Positions 1 to 8,178 are shown, counted from the first letter of the stretch. The stretch is 64,000 bases of DNA from Mucilaginibacter ginsenosidivorax (GCF_007971525.1 NZ_CP042437.1:1240001-1304000), one strand, 5' to 3'. The notes: a model not told the origin generated them from the letters alone. A program made the numbers and translations.

Positions 1-1
1 C

Positions 2-982
2 CGTTTCAGAAGCTTAAATTTCAGCGAGCAACAAGATACGCCCCTACAGGCATCGTACGAAAAAGTGGGCGAAACCTGGTTTAATTTCCCCATAGGTGTA
101 ATCAATAGCTTTATACAGGAAGGCCATAATTTACAAGGACTTGACATGCTTTTTTACGGCGATATCCCCATCGGTTCGGGCCTGTCATCGTCGGCCTCTA
201 TCGAGGTGGTAACTTCTTTTGCGTTAAATGATATTTTTAATAGTGGTTACAGCAAACTTGATTTGGTTAAACTATCCAAATCAGTCGAGAATAACTTTAT
301 TGGTGTAAACTGCGGTATTATGGACCAGTTTGCAGTTGCCTTCGGCGAAAAAAACAAAGCCCTGATGCTTAATTGCGATACGCTTGATTACGAAGCAGTT
401 GATAGTAACCTGGGCGAATATGTGCTGGCCATTATCAATACCAACAAGCCCCGCAAGCTTGCCGAATCAAAATATAACGAACGTGTAGAAGAATGCCAGG
501 CTGCTTTAATAGCATTGCAACAGGAATTGGACATCAATTACTTATGCGATATTGATAGCCAAACATTCAGCAAATACCAGCACCTGATTACCAACCCAAC
601 GGTACTTAAACGTGCTAAACACGTAATTGAAGAAAACGACCGGGTAAAACTTGCAGCGAAAGCTTTGGCCGGCAACAACCTGGATGAATTTGGCCGCCTG
701 ATGTATGCCTCGCACGATTCGCTGCGCGACTTATACGAGGTAAGCGGTGTTGAACTGGATACCGTTGCCGAATACAGTAAAACAAACCCCAACGTAGCCG
801 GCGCCCGCATGACAGGGGCAGGTTTTGGCGGCTGTGCCATAGCTTTGGTAAAAGGCGATGCTTTTGAAGACTATAGCAAAGGCGTTACCGAATATTATAC
901 CCGCAAAATAGGTTATGCACCATCGGTATATAGCTCATTAATAGGTAACGGCGTAGGCTTACTAAACGAAGTGGCTATTTAG
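2..982 (+). CDS. galK: galactokinase, 5' end cut by the window
   Basis: Cytoplasmic GHMP-family kinase that phosphorylates galactose to galactose-1-phosphate, the first step of the Leloir pathway. The frame is open from base 2, so the true start lies outside the window; the GTG at 65 is only the first possible start codon inside it. About 326 residues are visible, against roughly 385 for complete galactokinases, so some 55-60 N-terminal residues (including the galactose-recognition signature) are missing. Seen directly: the GHMP phosphate-binding motif PIGSGLSSSA and the C-terminal GHMP motif TGAGFGGCA. The stop at 980-982 is followed by a hairpin built from repeats that could end transcription. 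Identification is firm; which galactose operon it belongs to cannot be seen. Confidence 0.93.
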   Translation, partial: RFRSLNFSEQQDTPLQASYEKVGETWFNFPIGVINSFIQEGHNLQGLDMLFYGDIPIGSGLSSSASIEVVTSFALNDIFNSGYSKLDLVKLSKSVENNFIGVNCGIMDQFAVAFGEKNKALMLNCDTLDYEAVDSNLGEYVLAIINTNKPRKLAESKYNERVEECQAALIALQQELDINYLCDIDSQTFSKYQHLITNPTVLKRAKHVIEENDRVKLAAKALAGNNLDEFGRLMYASHDSLRDLYEVSGVELDTVAEYSKTNPNVAGARMTGAGFGGCAIALVKGDAFEDYSKGVTEYYTRKIGYAPSVYSSLIGNGVGLLNEVAI

Positions 983-1012
983 GCTATTTATCGATACTTT
1001 TGCGCTCCAATG

Positions 1013-1078
1013 GTTCATTAGTTCATTAACCCGTCATAAAAGACCAATGAACTAATGAACCAATGAACTAATGAACCA
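1013..1078. repeat. hairpin of reiterated 8-bp words after galK
   Basis: A 16-bp stem (GGTTCATTAGTTCATT pairing with AATGAACTAATGAACC) with an 18-nt loop, followed by a second copy of the right arm. The right arm consists of alternating CAATGAAC and TAATGAAC units. It ends at the start of the next gene, so an ATG at 1071 lies inside the repeat. The same word family recurs at 53623-53846. A role as galK terminator is inference. Confidence 0.75.
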
Positions 1079-1079
1079 T

Positions 1080-1619
1080 ATGGAGATTCGTAAATTAAAA
1101 TTAGATGAGCTGAACCGGGCTTCGGTTGATGAATTTAAAGAACAAGCCAAGCTGCCGGTTGCAGTAGTGTTGGATAATGTGCGCAGCATGCACAATATTG
1201 GGTCCATCTTTCGTACTTCAGATGGTTTTGCGGTTGAGCAGGTTTGCCTCTGCGGCATCACGGCTCAGCCCCCGCACCGCGAAATTGAAAAAACTGCCCT
1301 GGGTGCCACCCTTTCCGTAAACTGGACTTATTACGAAACCCCGCTACAGGCGGTTGAACAACTACGCAATGAGGGTTACGTGATTATTGCCGTTGAGCAA
1401 GCCGAAAACAGCACCATGCTCAATGAATTCGTTCCCGATCCCGCTCAAAAGTACGCCCTCATATTTGGCAACGAAGTAAACGGCGTAAGCGACGAGGTTA
1501 TGCAAACCATAGATGCCTGTATCGAAATTCCCCAGTTTGGCACCAAACATTCCTTCAACATTGTAGTATCAGCCGGTATTGTGCTGTGGGACTTTTTTGC
1601 CAAGTTAGCTATTGGTTGA
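1080..1619 (+). CDS. TrmH/SpoU-family RNA 2'-O-methyltransferase
   Basis: SPOUT-fold methyltransferase expected to transfer a methyl group from S-adenosylmethionine to a ribose 2'-OH of tRNA or rRNA; the exact target is unknown. About 179 residues, the size of a bare catalytic domain without the extra RNA-binding domain of RlmB. The three SpoU motifs are visible: LDNVRSMHNIGSIFRTSDGF near the N-terminus, LIFGNEVNGVSDEV about residue 130, and the knot-forming IPQFGTKHSFNIVVSAGIVLW near the C-terminus. I choose the ATG at 1080 (MEIRKLKLDEL) because the in-frame ATG at 1071 lies inside the upstream repeat. It stands alone between galK and an unrelated gene. Confidence 0.85.
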   Translation: MEIRKLKLDELNRASVDEFKEQAKLPVAVVLDNVRSMHNIGSIFRTSDGFAVEQVCLCGITAQPPHREIEKTALGATLSVNWTYYETPLQAVEQLRNEGYVIIAVEQAENSTMLNEFVPDPAQKYALIFGNEVNGVSDEVMQTIDACIEIPQFGTKHSFNIVVSAGIVLWDFFAKLAIG

Positions 1620-1693
1620 TTTTGTTCACGGTTTTCTTTTAAGTTTGTAACAATAGCTCTTTATCTTGATACTAACTACTTGATACTGAAACA

Positions 1694-2353
1694 ATGAATC
1701 CTATAACCAAAAAGCTTCAAATAAAACCCAATTCCCGTTGGTTATTACATAATTCACCGGCTAATTTCCTGGATATCCTAATGCCGCTGCCCAACGATGC
1801 CGAAATTATTTTTAATATCGCCGGAAATTTTAATGGCATACTTTTATTTGTAACCAACAGCCAGCAACTGGCATCCGAGCTTAAAGTAATTGCCCCTGTG
1901 CTAAATGACGACGCTGTTTTCTGGATTATTTATCCCAAAAAAACATCTAAAATCCCCACTGATCTGGAGATGATGAGCAGCTGGCACGAACCATCCGTTT
2001 ATGGCTTGCGCCCGGTAGCATCTGCCGCTATAAATGAAACCTGGACTGCCTTGCGTTTTCGCCCGCAGGATAAGGTAAAGGTATCCGAAGGACGCAATGA
2101 TGGCATCCGCAACAATGAGCATAGCGCCTATATCGATGTTGATAATAAGATAATTACCCTGCCCGACTATATAAAAAGTGCAATTGAGCAACATCCACCG
2201 GCAATGGCATGGTATCAGCAACTATCTTACAGCAACAAAAAAGAATATGTATTGTGGATACTAACTGCCAAACAGGAAAAAACGCGAGACGAACGCCTGG
2301 CCAAAATGGTAGATATGCTCTTGAACAAAAAGAAAAACCCATCCGACAAATAA
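1694..2353 (+). CDS. YdeI/OmdA-like protein with DUF3052-like N-terminus
   Basis: Protein of 219 residues without signal peptide or membrane segment, so probably cytoplasmic. The C-terminal 60 residues (LPDYIKSAIEQHPPAMAWYQ, then LSYSNKKEYVLWI and KTRDERLAKMVDMLL) match the YdeI/OmpD-associated (OmdA) domain, named for a bacteriocin-protection phenotype; its biochemical role is not settled. The first 100 residues (WLLHNSPANFLDILMPLP, then a beta-alpha pattern and VFWIIYPKKTSK) resemble the DUF3052 type, often fused or adjacent to it. No catalytic motif is visible. The ATG at 1694 follows a short AT-rich gap containing an imperfect repeat of the word TTGATACT. Confidence 0.7.
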   Translation: MNPITKKLQIKPNSRWLLHNSPANFLDILMPLPNDAEIIFNIAGNFNGILLFVTNSQQLASELKVIAPVLNDDAVFWIIYPKKTSKIPTDLEMMSSWHEPSVYGLRPVASAAINETWTALRFRPQDKVKVSEGRNDGIRNNEHSAYIDVDNKIITLPDYIKSAIEQHPPAMAWYQQLSYSNKKEYVLWILTAKQEKTRDERLAKMVDMLLNKKKNPSDK

Positions 2354-2614
2354 GCTGCTAAGGGACCAGTTTGGGATAGCCAACATCTATCCCCCTCAAC
2401 CAAAACATCTTTCGGAAAATAAATGCAAAACCCTCCCGGCAGTTAATCTATCGGGCACCTTTGGGGCACCATAGTGATCAAAACTCGATTTTAACATCGA
2501 AATTCAATTGGCCGGTATATTTCCCCGGTATTTTCAAATGGCTATTGCTGGTTTTTAATGCCGTTGTGCTACCCGGAAAACCGATACGGCATTTTTTTTT
2601 ACAAATCATTGCGT

Positions 2615-2659
2615 AACCATTTGGTTTCATATATATTTGTAACCAAATGGTTTCATATA
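2615..2659 (+). promoter_or_regulatory. tandem palindromic operators around a -7 box, upstream of arsR
   Basis: Two 19-bp direct repeats, 2615-2633 and 2641-2659, each made of the palindrome AACCA-N2-TGGTT followed by TTCATATA. The two-base centre is TT in the first copy and AA in the second. Between them lies TATATTTG (2632-2639), matching the Bacteroidota -7 consensus TAnnTTTG. No clear -33 TTG at normal spacing was found. The arrangement fits autorepression by the ArsR protein encoded just downstream. The second copy contains the ATG at 2647, which argues against that start. Confidence 0.6.
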
Positions 2660-2673
2660 GCCATTTTTCACCT

Positions 2674-2997
2674 ATGCACCGAGACGTTTTTAAAGCTATT
2701 GCCGATCCTACACGCCGCGAAATCATCAACCTGATTGCCCACCAAAGCATGAACCTGAACGCTGTGGCCGATAATTTTGATATGAGCCGCCCGGCAGTAT
2801 CCAAACACATCAAAATATTGACCCAATGTGGACTGCTGGTGATTAAACAACATGGCCGCGAACGCTATTGCAGGGCCGACCTGAAGCAATTGAAAGAAGT
2901 TACCGACTGGGCCGAACAGTACCGTCGGTTTTGGACAAACAAACTGGACGCCCTTGATACATTTTTAACCAACGAACAAAACACACCATCGATATAA
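2674..2997 (+). CDS. ArsR-family winged-helix transcriptional regulator
   Basis: DNA-binding repressor of about 107 residues, one winged-helix domain. Visible features: the N-terminal MHRDVFKAIADPTRREII typical of the SRPBCC-associated ArsR branch, the recognition helix region MSRPAVSKHIKIL, and the wing with GRERYCRADLKQL. It has no metal-binding CxC motif, so an arsenic or metal sensor is unlikely. I start at ATG 2674 rather than 2647, because 2647 lies inside an operator-like repeat just after the -7 box and would give a leader with almost no untranslated region. The SRPBCC gene follows after 17 bp and is almost certainly co-transcribed. Family knowledge suggests that the pair responds to a small hydrophobic ligand or stress; the ligand cannot be read from the sequence. 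Confidence 0.88.
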   Translation: MHRDVFKAIADPTRREIINLIAHQSMNLNAVADNFDMSRPAVSKHIKILTQCGLLVIKQHGRERYCRADLKQLKEVTDWAEQYRRFWTNKLDALDTFLTNEQNTPSI

Positions 2998-3014
2998 ACA
3001 AAAATTAAAAAGCT

Positions 3015-3437
3015 ATGAACACAGAACCTTTTGTAATTGAGCGCATTTACAAAGCCCCCATCAGCAAAGTTTGGGCGGCTATTACCGATGTTGATAAAAT
3101 GGCGGAATGGTATTTTAAGTTGGCCGATTTTAAACCCGTAGTGGGCTTTGAGTTTGAATTTACAGGTGGCGACGGCACCAAGGAGTTTTTACACAAATGT
3201 AAAGTTACCGATGTGGTTGACGGCAGTAAAATTACCCACAGCTGGACATACGATGGCTATGAGGGGTATTCGGAGGTAACCTGGGAGTTATTCCCCGAAG
3301 GTGACGGAACGCGGCTTAAACTTACGCATGCGGGCCTGGAAACTTTCCCGGAATTGCCATCATTCAAACGCGAAAACTTTGTGGCCGGCTGGACACATAT
3401 TACTGGCATATCGTTAAAAGAATACCTGGAGAAATAA
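3015..3437 (+). CDS. SRPBCC / AHSA1-like ligand-binding protein
   Basis: A 140-residue single-domain protein of the START/Bet v1 helix-grip fold, in the branch related to activator of Hsp90 ATPase 1. The family start is clear (VIERIYKAPISKVWAAITD), followed by MAEWYF and the C-terminal helix motif NFVAGWTHITGISLKEYLEK. Such proteins form a hydrophobic pocket, and in bacteria they are commonly encoded beside an ArsR regulator, as here (17-bp gap). No enzymatic residues are evident. No signal peptide, so cytoplasmic. Confidence 0.85.
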   Translation: MNTEPFVIERIYKAPISKVWAAITDVDKMAEWYFKLADFKPVVGFEFEFTGGDGTKEFLHKCKVTDVVDGSKITHSWTYDGYEGYSEVTWELFPEGDGTRLKLTHAGLETFPELPSFKRENFVAGWTHITGISLKEYLEK

Positions 3438-3457
3438 TTTTCAAACCGACAGGCATT

Positions 3458-3971
3458 CGGATAGCGGTATGAGAGGACACAGGCCAAGGGGAGCAAAAAA
3501 CAACCTATTGCTATTTCCGATGCCTGTGTCCCCACAGGCATCTTCCCTGTATATATTCGGAGCAGTCCACCCACAAACTAACAAACAATCGGATAGCTGT
3601 CGGTGAGGACACAGACAGCGGGGAGCAAGGTACTGCCTCACTTCGCTGTCATCTTGAGGAACAAAGGATCTGTCAGCTGTGCATGGCCGACAGAAAAGTT
3701 CGAAAGTAGATCCTTCGTGCCTAACCATCACAAGTTTCATTTTCTGTCATCCTGAGCGATGGCGAAGGATCTATTGTACGCCATGCATACCCGCCAATAA
3801 AGTTCGCGAATAGATGCTTCGTTCCTACCCATGACATGTTGTCCCCCCCCCTTTGTCATTCAGAACAGAGTGAAGAACTATTTCTTGAACGAAGTGAAAA
3901 ATCTGTTAACCGACATGCATCGCCGACAGAAAAGTTCGCGAATAGATCCTTCACTACGTTCAGGATGACAG
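3458..3971. repeat. composite block of palindromic intergenic repeats
   Basis: The 660-bp gap between the SRPBCC gene and the Crp/Fnr gene is almost entirely repeats. Two diverged direct copies of a 39-bp unit lie at 3458-3495 and 3590-3628 (shared: CGGATAGC, GAGGACACAG, GGGGAGC), with an inverted relative (TGTGTCCCCACAGGCATCTT) between them. From about 3640 onward come several copies, in both orientations, of a TGTCATCCTGAGCGA...GAAGGATCT-type palindromic element; the best copies are near 3748-3775, 3806-3836 and 3937-3971. Such elements are dispersed in many Bacteroidota genomes. No protein-coding gene is credible here. Confidence 0.75.
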
Positions 3972-4094
3972 TTCTCTTATTGTATTTCATTCCCCCTTCA
4001 GAATTTCACGAAATTTTACAGCCTACGGGATTTTACAACGCGACACGCCCAACAGGAATACCTTTTTTGCACAACCCACTCAATACCTGTATTA

Positions 4095-4673
4095 TTGTAT
4101 GTGCAATCTACCCTTACAAACCATATTAAAAAATTTGTTCAGCTTACCGCGGATGAGGAACAGCTGATTAATACTGCGGTAACTGTAAAAGCGGTCAAGA
4201 AAAAAACATTCCTGCTGGAACCAGAGCGTGTTTGCAAGGAACTTTTTTTTGTAGGTAAGGGCTGCCTGCGCCTGTATTTCATCAACAAAAAGCTGAATGA
4301 ACAAACTACCTTGTTTGCTATTGAAAATTGGTGGATGACCGATTTTGACAGCTTGGAAAGCGGCCGCCCATCCTACTATTATATCCAGGCGGTTGAAGAC
4401 ACGGAAATTATCAGCATCAGCAAAAACAAACAGGAAGAGCTATTTGAGGCAGTGCCCAAGCTGGAACGTTATTTCAGGATAGTACAACAACGGGCGTTTA
4501 GTGCAACCCAAACCCGTATCAAATACATTTACGGCATGAGCGACGAGGAACGCTACCGTCACTTCAGCAGCCTGTTCCCGGCATTTATGCAGCGTGTGCC
4601 TCAATACATGCTGGCATCGTACCTGGGCTTTACCCCGCAGTTTATGAGTAAAATAAGGGCGAAGAAAGTTTAG
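4095..4673 (+). CDS. Crp/Fnr-family transcriptional regulator
   Basis: About 192 residues: an N-terminal cyclic-nucleotide-binding-like beta barrel (residues about 25-120, with FFVGKGCLRLYFINKK) and a short C-terminal helix-turn-helix (ASYLGFTPQFMSKIRAKKV). It lacks the FNR iron-sulfur cysteine set, and the phosphate-binding cassette of true cAMP receptors is not evident, so its effector is unknown. There is no ATG at the expected position; the candidates are TTG 4095 and GTG 4101, and I keep TTG without strong preference. The next gene codes for an AhpD-like protein; Crp/Fnr-like regulators often sit beside such genes in Bacteroidota, so it is the likely target. Confidence 0.85.
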   Translation: MYVQSTLTNHIKKFVQLTADEEQLINTAVTVKAVKKKTFLLEPERVCKELFFVGKGCLRLYFINKKLNEQTTLFAIENWWMTDFDSLESGRPSYYYIQAVEDTEIISISKNKQEELFEAVPKLERYFRIVQQRAFSATQTRIKYIYGMSDEERYRHFSSLFPAFMQRVPQYMLASYLGFTPQFMSKIRAKKV

Positions 4674-4764
4674 CAGAACATGTACCGGACCTACGGCTAA
4701 TGCCACGAATTTAAGCTTAATCCCCTAGCGGGCTACGTGTACCCAAACCTTTTTAATTATAAAA

Positions 4765-4896
4765 TGTCATTTCGAACGAGCCTGCGATGGAATTGAGCCA
4801 GCGGGGTGAGGAGAAATCTTCTACACCCTGCATCCCGACGGCTTTTTGAATTGCAGGGGGTAGAAGATTTCTCCTCGTACCTCGTTCGAAATGACA
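4765..4896. repeat. 132-bp imperfect inverted-repeat element
   Basis: The outer arms TGTCATTTCGAACGAG and CTCGTTCGAAATGACA are exact reverse complements. The inner arms (GAGGAGAAATCTTCTAC and GTAGAAGATTTCTCCTC, then CCCTGCA/TGCAGGG) also pair. The left arm has an extra segment of about 27 bp between outer and inner parts where the right arm has 4 bp, so the hairpin carries a large bulge. It resembles non-coding palindromic elements found many times per genome in Sphingobacteriaceae. The open frame crossing it (4806-5018) is a by-product. Confidence 0.8.
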
Positions 4897-4963
4897 CAGG
4901 TGTTGTTATGTATACATGTCAAACAAAAACCGCTACCCTTTATTTTCTTAATCTTGATTCATT

Positions 4964-4992
4964 TTTTGAAGCCTGTTTTGTTGCCACCTTTG
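4964..4992 (+). promoter_or_regulatory. weak promoter candidate for the AhpD-like gene
   Basis: CACCTTTG at 4985-4992 matches TAnnTTTG with one mismatch, and a TTTTG at 4964-4968 lies 16 bp upstream. This predicts a leader of about 15 nt before the ATG at 5015. One mismatch and tight spacing make this tentative. Confidence 0.35.
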
Positions 4993-5014
4993 GGGTATTA
5001 AAACAATACACAAA

Positions 5015-5458
5015 ATGAAAACAAGAGTAAGTATCGGTAAAACCGACCCGGAAGCCTACAAAATATTATTAAACCTTGATCAATACGTTGCCAAAGGCAT
5101 AGTAAGCAAAACCCACCGCGAGCTGATCAAGATCCGCGCATCACAAATAAACGGCTGTGCCTTTTGTATAGACATGCACACCAAAGACGCCCGCAAAGCC
5201 GGCGAAACCGAGCAACGCATTTACGCCCTGAACGCCTGGCGCGAAACACCGTTTTTTACCGAAGAAGAGCGGGCCATCCTTGCCTTAACTGAAGAAGTAA
5301 CCCTGATACAACACCATGTATCTGATGCTACCTATGAAGCTGTTGCAAAGGTTTTGGATGAAGCTTATATAGCACAGGTAATCCTGGCTATCATCGCCAT
5401 AAACGCGTGGAACAGGTTTGCAATATCTACAGGGATGGAGCCGAGCAGCCCCCTCTAA
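5015..5458 (+). CDS. AhpD-like carboxymuconolactone decarboxylase family protein
   Basis: A 147-residue all-helical protein. The key AhpD signature is visible: INGCAFCIDMHTKDARKAG, a CxxC pair (about residues 49 and 52) with the downstream His, as in thiol-dependent peroxidase-type members. Family members act in peroxide or oxidative stress defence or, less often, as true decarboxylases; the CxxC favours the redox role. The Crp/Fnr gene upstream is the likely regulator. The last two codons and the stop lie inside the left arm of an intergenic repeat, so the native C-terminus may have been replaced when that element inserted. Confidence 0.85.
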   Translation: MKTRVSIGKTDPEAYKILLNLDQYVAKGIVSKTHRELIKIRASQINGCAFCIDMHTKDARKAGETEQRIYALNAWRETPFFTEEERAILALTEEVTLIQHHVSDATYEAVAKVLDEAYIAQVILAIIAINAWNRFAISTGMEPSSPL

Positions 5459-5592
5459 ATCTCCCCCGGTAGGGGAGACTTAAAAAACAAAAGGCGAGAT
5501 TTTATTAAGAAGTCCCGCCTTTTGTTTTGCGTTATAAAAAAGCCGCCTGATATTCAAAAGTCTCCCCTACCGGGGGAGATTTTGAGGGGGCC
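5449..5592. repeat. 144-bp inverted-repeat element between ahpD-like and ppc
   Basis: The arms contain CCCCCTCTAAATCTCCCCC with GGTAGGGGAGACTT on the left and AAGTCTCCCCTACC with GGGGGAGATTTTGAGGGGG on the right, pairing over about 33 bp with one or two mismatches. A strong terminator hairpin lies in the middle. The structure is that of a small non-autonomous palindromic element. The left arm runs into the end of the upstream gene and provides its stop codon. Confidence 0.8.
5484..5528. terminator. bidirectional rho-independent terminator
   Basis: A 13-bp perfect stem, AAAACAAAAGGCG with CGCCTTTTGTTTT, flanked on both sides by A/T runs. It sits between two convergent genes and can terminate both the AhpD-like gene (plus) and ppc (minus). 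Confidence 0.85.
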
Positions 5593-5604
5593 GGTGCCGG
5601 GCTT

Positions 5605-8178
5605 CTATGCCAAATTCCTCCCCGCATTCACTATACCGTAAACCGTCCTGATCACCAGTTTGCGGTAAATTTCAATCAGTTCTTCATCCTCGGTATTGTT
5701 TAAACATTGTAAGGCGTAATGCTGCATAATAACCAGCGGCAATACAATTTTTTCGCGGATGGCGATTGATTTACGTTCAACCGGGTATTCCTCCATCAGT
5801 ACTACGCTGCCGGTTAGCTCCAGTAACATGGAACGGGTAAGCACAAACTCTTCCTTTAGCATTTTCCAGAACCCGCCAAACTTCTCGTCTTTTTCCAGGT
5901 AAGCGGTAACCCTGAAATCAGATTTCGACATCGACATCATACAGTTGTCCAACATGGTTTTAAAGAAACCCGATGTTTGGTATAGTTCCTGCACTTCCTG
6001 CCAGTTGCCGTCGTCCTTCATCTTTTTTAATGATGTACCTACACCGTAAAAGCCAGGGATACTTTGTTTAAGCTGGCTCCAGGAGGTTACAAAGCTAATG
6101 GCACGCAGGTCTTCCAGTTTCATTGGACCGCCGCCGCCACGCTTGGTTGGCCTGCTGCTGATATTTATTTTTGATAGTAATTTAAGCGGACTAAACTTTT
6201 CAAGGTATTCTAAAAACAATGGATGCGCGCGCAGGGCCATAAAAAGCGAGTAGCTTTCATCGGCCATTTGCGATATCAGGGTTTTGTGCCTGTTATCCAA
6301 CAAATCTTTACGATTAGGATGCAGGGCAGAGATAATTCCCGCATTAAGTAACTGCTCCATATTAAACCTGGCCGTTTCAACCGAGCCATATTGCGAGCTT
6401 ACTGTTTGACCTTGTATGGTGAGCTGTATGTGCTCATTGGCAATATCATTACCCATGGAGGCATAAAAACGGTGTGTTTTGCCACCACCGCGTGCCGGTG
6501 GGCCGCCCCTTCCGTCAAAAAACGCCAGGCTAATGCCGTACTTGCGGGCAATGGCTGTCATTTCGACCTTTGCTTTATAAATACTCCAGTTGGCCATCAG
6601 GTAGCCGCCGTCTTTAGTTCCGTCGGAGAAGCCGAGCATGATGGTTTGCCTTTGGCCGCGTAACTTTAAATGTTCGGCGTAATATGGGTGGGTATACAAT
6701 TGCTCCATAATCTCGCCGGCATTAGCCAGGTCGTTCACGGTTTCAAACAGTGGCATAAAATCAACCTTCAACTCGTCCTTCTTCCATCCGCTCCATAAAA
6801 ACAGGTCAATCAGTTGTAAAATATCTGATGCGCGCTGGCAGTTGCTTATAATAAAACGCTGGCATGCTTTTTCGCCGTTACTACGCTGAATTTGTTTTAT
6901 CAGCCTGATGGTATCCAGCGTATCGCAGGTCATGGCATCGGCATCTTCGGCACGATGATAATCAAGCTCATTAAACGGAAGCGCTTCAAGCTTTTCTTTT
7001 TCCTCAAAATCATGATAACCCGCAACAACACCGGTTTCGGTTTGCGAGGTTACATAGTCAAACACGTTGCGCAGTACGCGGCTGTCCTGTCTGATGTCAA
7101 GGGTAGCAAAATAACAACCAAACAGGCGGATCTTTTGAATCAGGTTTTCTACAACATCTTTAAACAGGCCATCATGGTCGGTTATCAGGGTGTGTTTAAT
7201 GGTTTGCAGCAAATCCAATAGTTCGCCCTGCAAATCTTTGGGGTCTGCATGGTTTTCGTTAGCGTTCCTGTAAATCAGTTTTTCCAGCTTGGCCATTGGT
7301 TTTTCTACCCCGCGGAAAGTGATGCGGCGCTTAAGCACCCTGTAATCGCGGTAGTAGCACCTGAACAGGCGCTGCCTTAAATACCGGGCTACCTCTTTGG
7401 TGCTTTCGGTGGTAACGTTGGGGTTGCCATCCCTGTCGCCGCCTGGCCAAAAGCCCATTTCAAGCAATTGATTTGTAGTGTCGATATCAAACTCCTCTTC
7501 CAGTTTGGATTGGATGCCCGATACAGCATAATAAAATATATTTTCCAAAAACCAGGTAAGGCTGATGGCCTCATCAACCGGTGTTGGCGATGTTTTGTTA
7601 AAAAAGGGGGTTTTGCCCAGCTGCTGCAACAACACATCAATGGTAGGTATATCGTTAACTTTTACGGCCTCAATCAAATCGGTCATAATACCCAACACCG
7701 TGCCCGGATAAAACTGGGTTGGGTGGGCGGTAAGTACCAGCCGCAACGAAAAATCTTTCAGTTTCTCGCTGATGTTTTTGCGGGTATCATCGCTTATAGC
7801 GGCTTGCTGCAACAAGCTTTGCAGGGTACCAGTATCGTCAAACTTACCTATTTTATTAAATGACGAATCTTCAATGGCATCAAACAAAACCACCTGCCGT
7901 TCGATATATTGTATAAAACGGAACATGCGGTTAATTTGCTCGCGATGATCAATATCCGGTACGTACTTTTTGAAAAAGCTTTCAATAATATCTGTAGGCG
8001 ATGCGTTCATTGCGGCGCCCTTTTCGCAATGCGAGCTAAAAAAGGGCAGTAAAATTCCGGTATCCTTTACCTGGTAAAACGGCAGGGTTTGGAATAAACT
8101 GTTATACAACTCAAAACGGGTTACAACTTCGCTGTTAAAAGTTGTTTCCCTTTGACTGAGTTTTAAATTTAACGACAT
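5605..8178 (-). CDS. ppc: phosphoenolpyruvate carboxylase
   Basis: Carboxylates phosphoenolpyruvate with bicarbonate to oxaloacetate, replenishing the TCA cycle; cytoplasmic homotetramer. About 857 residues, normal for the family. Signature segments are present in order: LVLTAHPTQF (catalytic His, about residue 145), GFWPGGDRDGNPNV, MLGFSDGTKDGGYL, and the glycine-rich FFDGRGGPPARGGG (about 570). The C-terminus ends in RNLA where many enzymes end RNTG. I start at ATG 8178 (MSLNLKLSQRE), which fits the conserved N-terminus; the frame is open to 8226 but the extension has no family support. It is transcribed away from the FUSC gene, and a strong terminator follows it. Confidence 0.95.
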   Translation of the reverse strand: MSLNLKLSQRETTFNSEVVTRFELYNSLFQTLPFYQVKDTGILLPFFSSHCEKGAAMNASPTDIIESFFKKYVPDIDHREQINRMFRFIQYIERQVVLFDAIEDSSFNKIGKFDDTGTLQSLLQQAAISDDTRKNISEKLKDFSLRLVLTAHPTQFYPGTVLGIMTDLIEAVKVNDIPTIDVLLQQLGKTPFFNKTSPTPVDEAISLTWFLENIFYYAVSGIQSKLEEEFDIDTTNQLLEMGFWPGGDRDGNPNVTTESTKEVARYLRQRLFRCYYRDYRVLKRRITFRGVEKPMAKLEKLIYRNANENHADPKDLQGELLDLLQTIKHTLITDHDGLFKDVVENLIQKIRLFGCYFATLDIRQDSRVLRNVFDYVTSQTETGVVAGYHDFEEKEKLEALPFNELDYHRAEDADAMTCDTLDTIRLIKQIQRSNGEKACQRFIISNCQRASDILQLIDLFLWSGWKKDELKVDFMPLFETVNDLANAGEIMEQLYTHPYYAEHLKLRGQRQTIMLGFSDGTKDGGYLMANWSIYKAKVEMTAIARKYGISLAFFDGRGGPPARGGGKTHRFYASMGNDIANEHIQLTIQGQTVSSQYGSVETARFNMEQLLNAGIISALHPNRKDLLDNRHKTLISQMADESYSLFMALRAHPLFLEYLEKFSPLKLLSKINISSRPTKRGGGGPMKLEDLRAISFVTSWSQLKQSIPGFYGVGTSLKKMKDDGNWQEVQELYQTSGFFKTMLDNCMMSMSKSDFRVTAYLEKDEKFGGFWKMLKEEFVLTRSMLLELTGSVVLMEEYPVERKSIAIREKIVLPLVIMQHYALQCLNNTEDEELIEIYRKLVIRTVYGIVNAGRNLA

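Noticed and set aside
2647..2673. Upstream start of the ArsR gene
   Set aside because: The codon lies in an operator-like repeat directly after the -7 box; ATG 2674 gives the typical N-terminus.
3836..4129. 97-codon frame in the gap before the Crp/Fnr gene
   Set aside because: It is composed of palindromic repeat sequence and overlaps the regulator start; the translation (CHSEQSEELFLERSEKS) is the well-known product of reading such repeats.
4806..5018. 70-codon frame ending at the AhpD-like gene
   Set aside because: It begins inside the 132-bp inverted repeat and has no protein-like properties.
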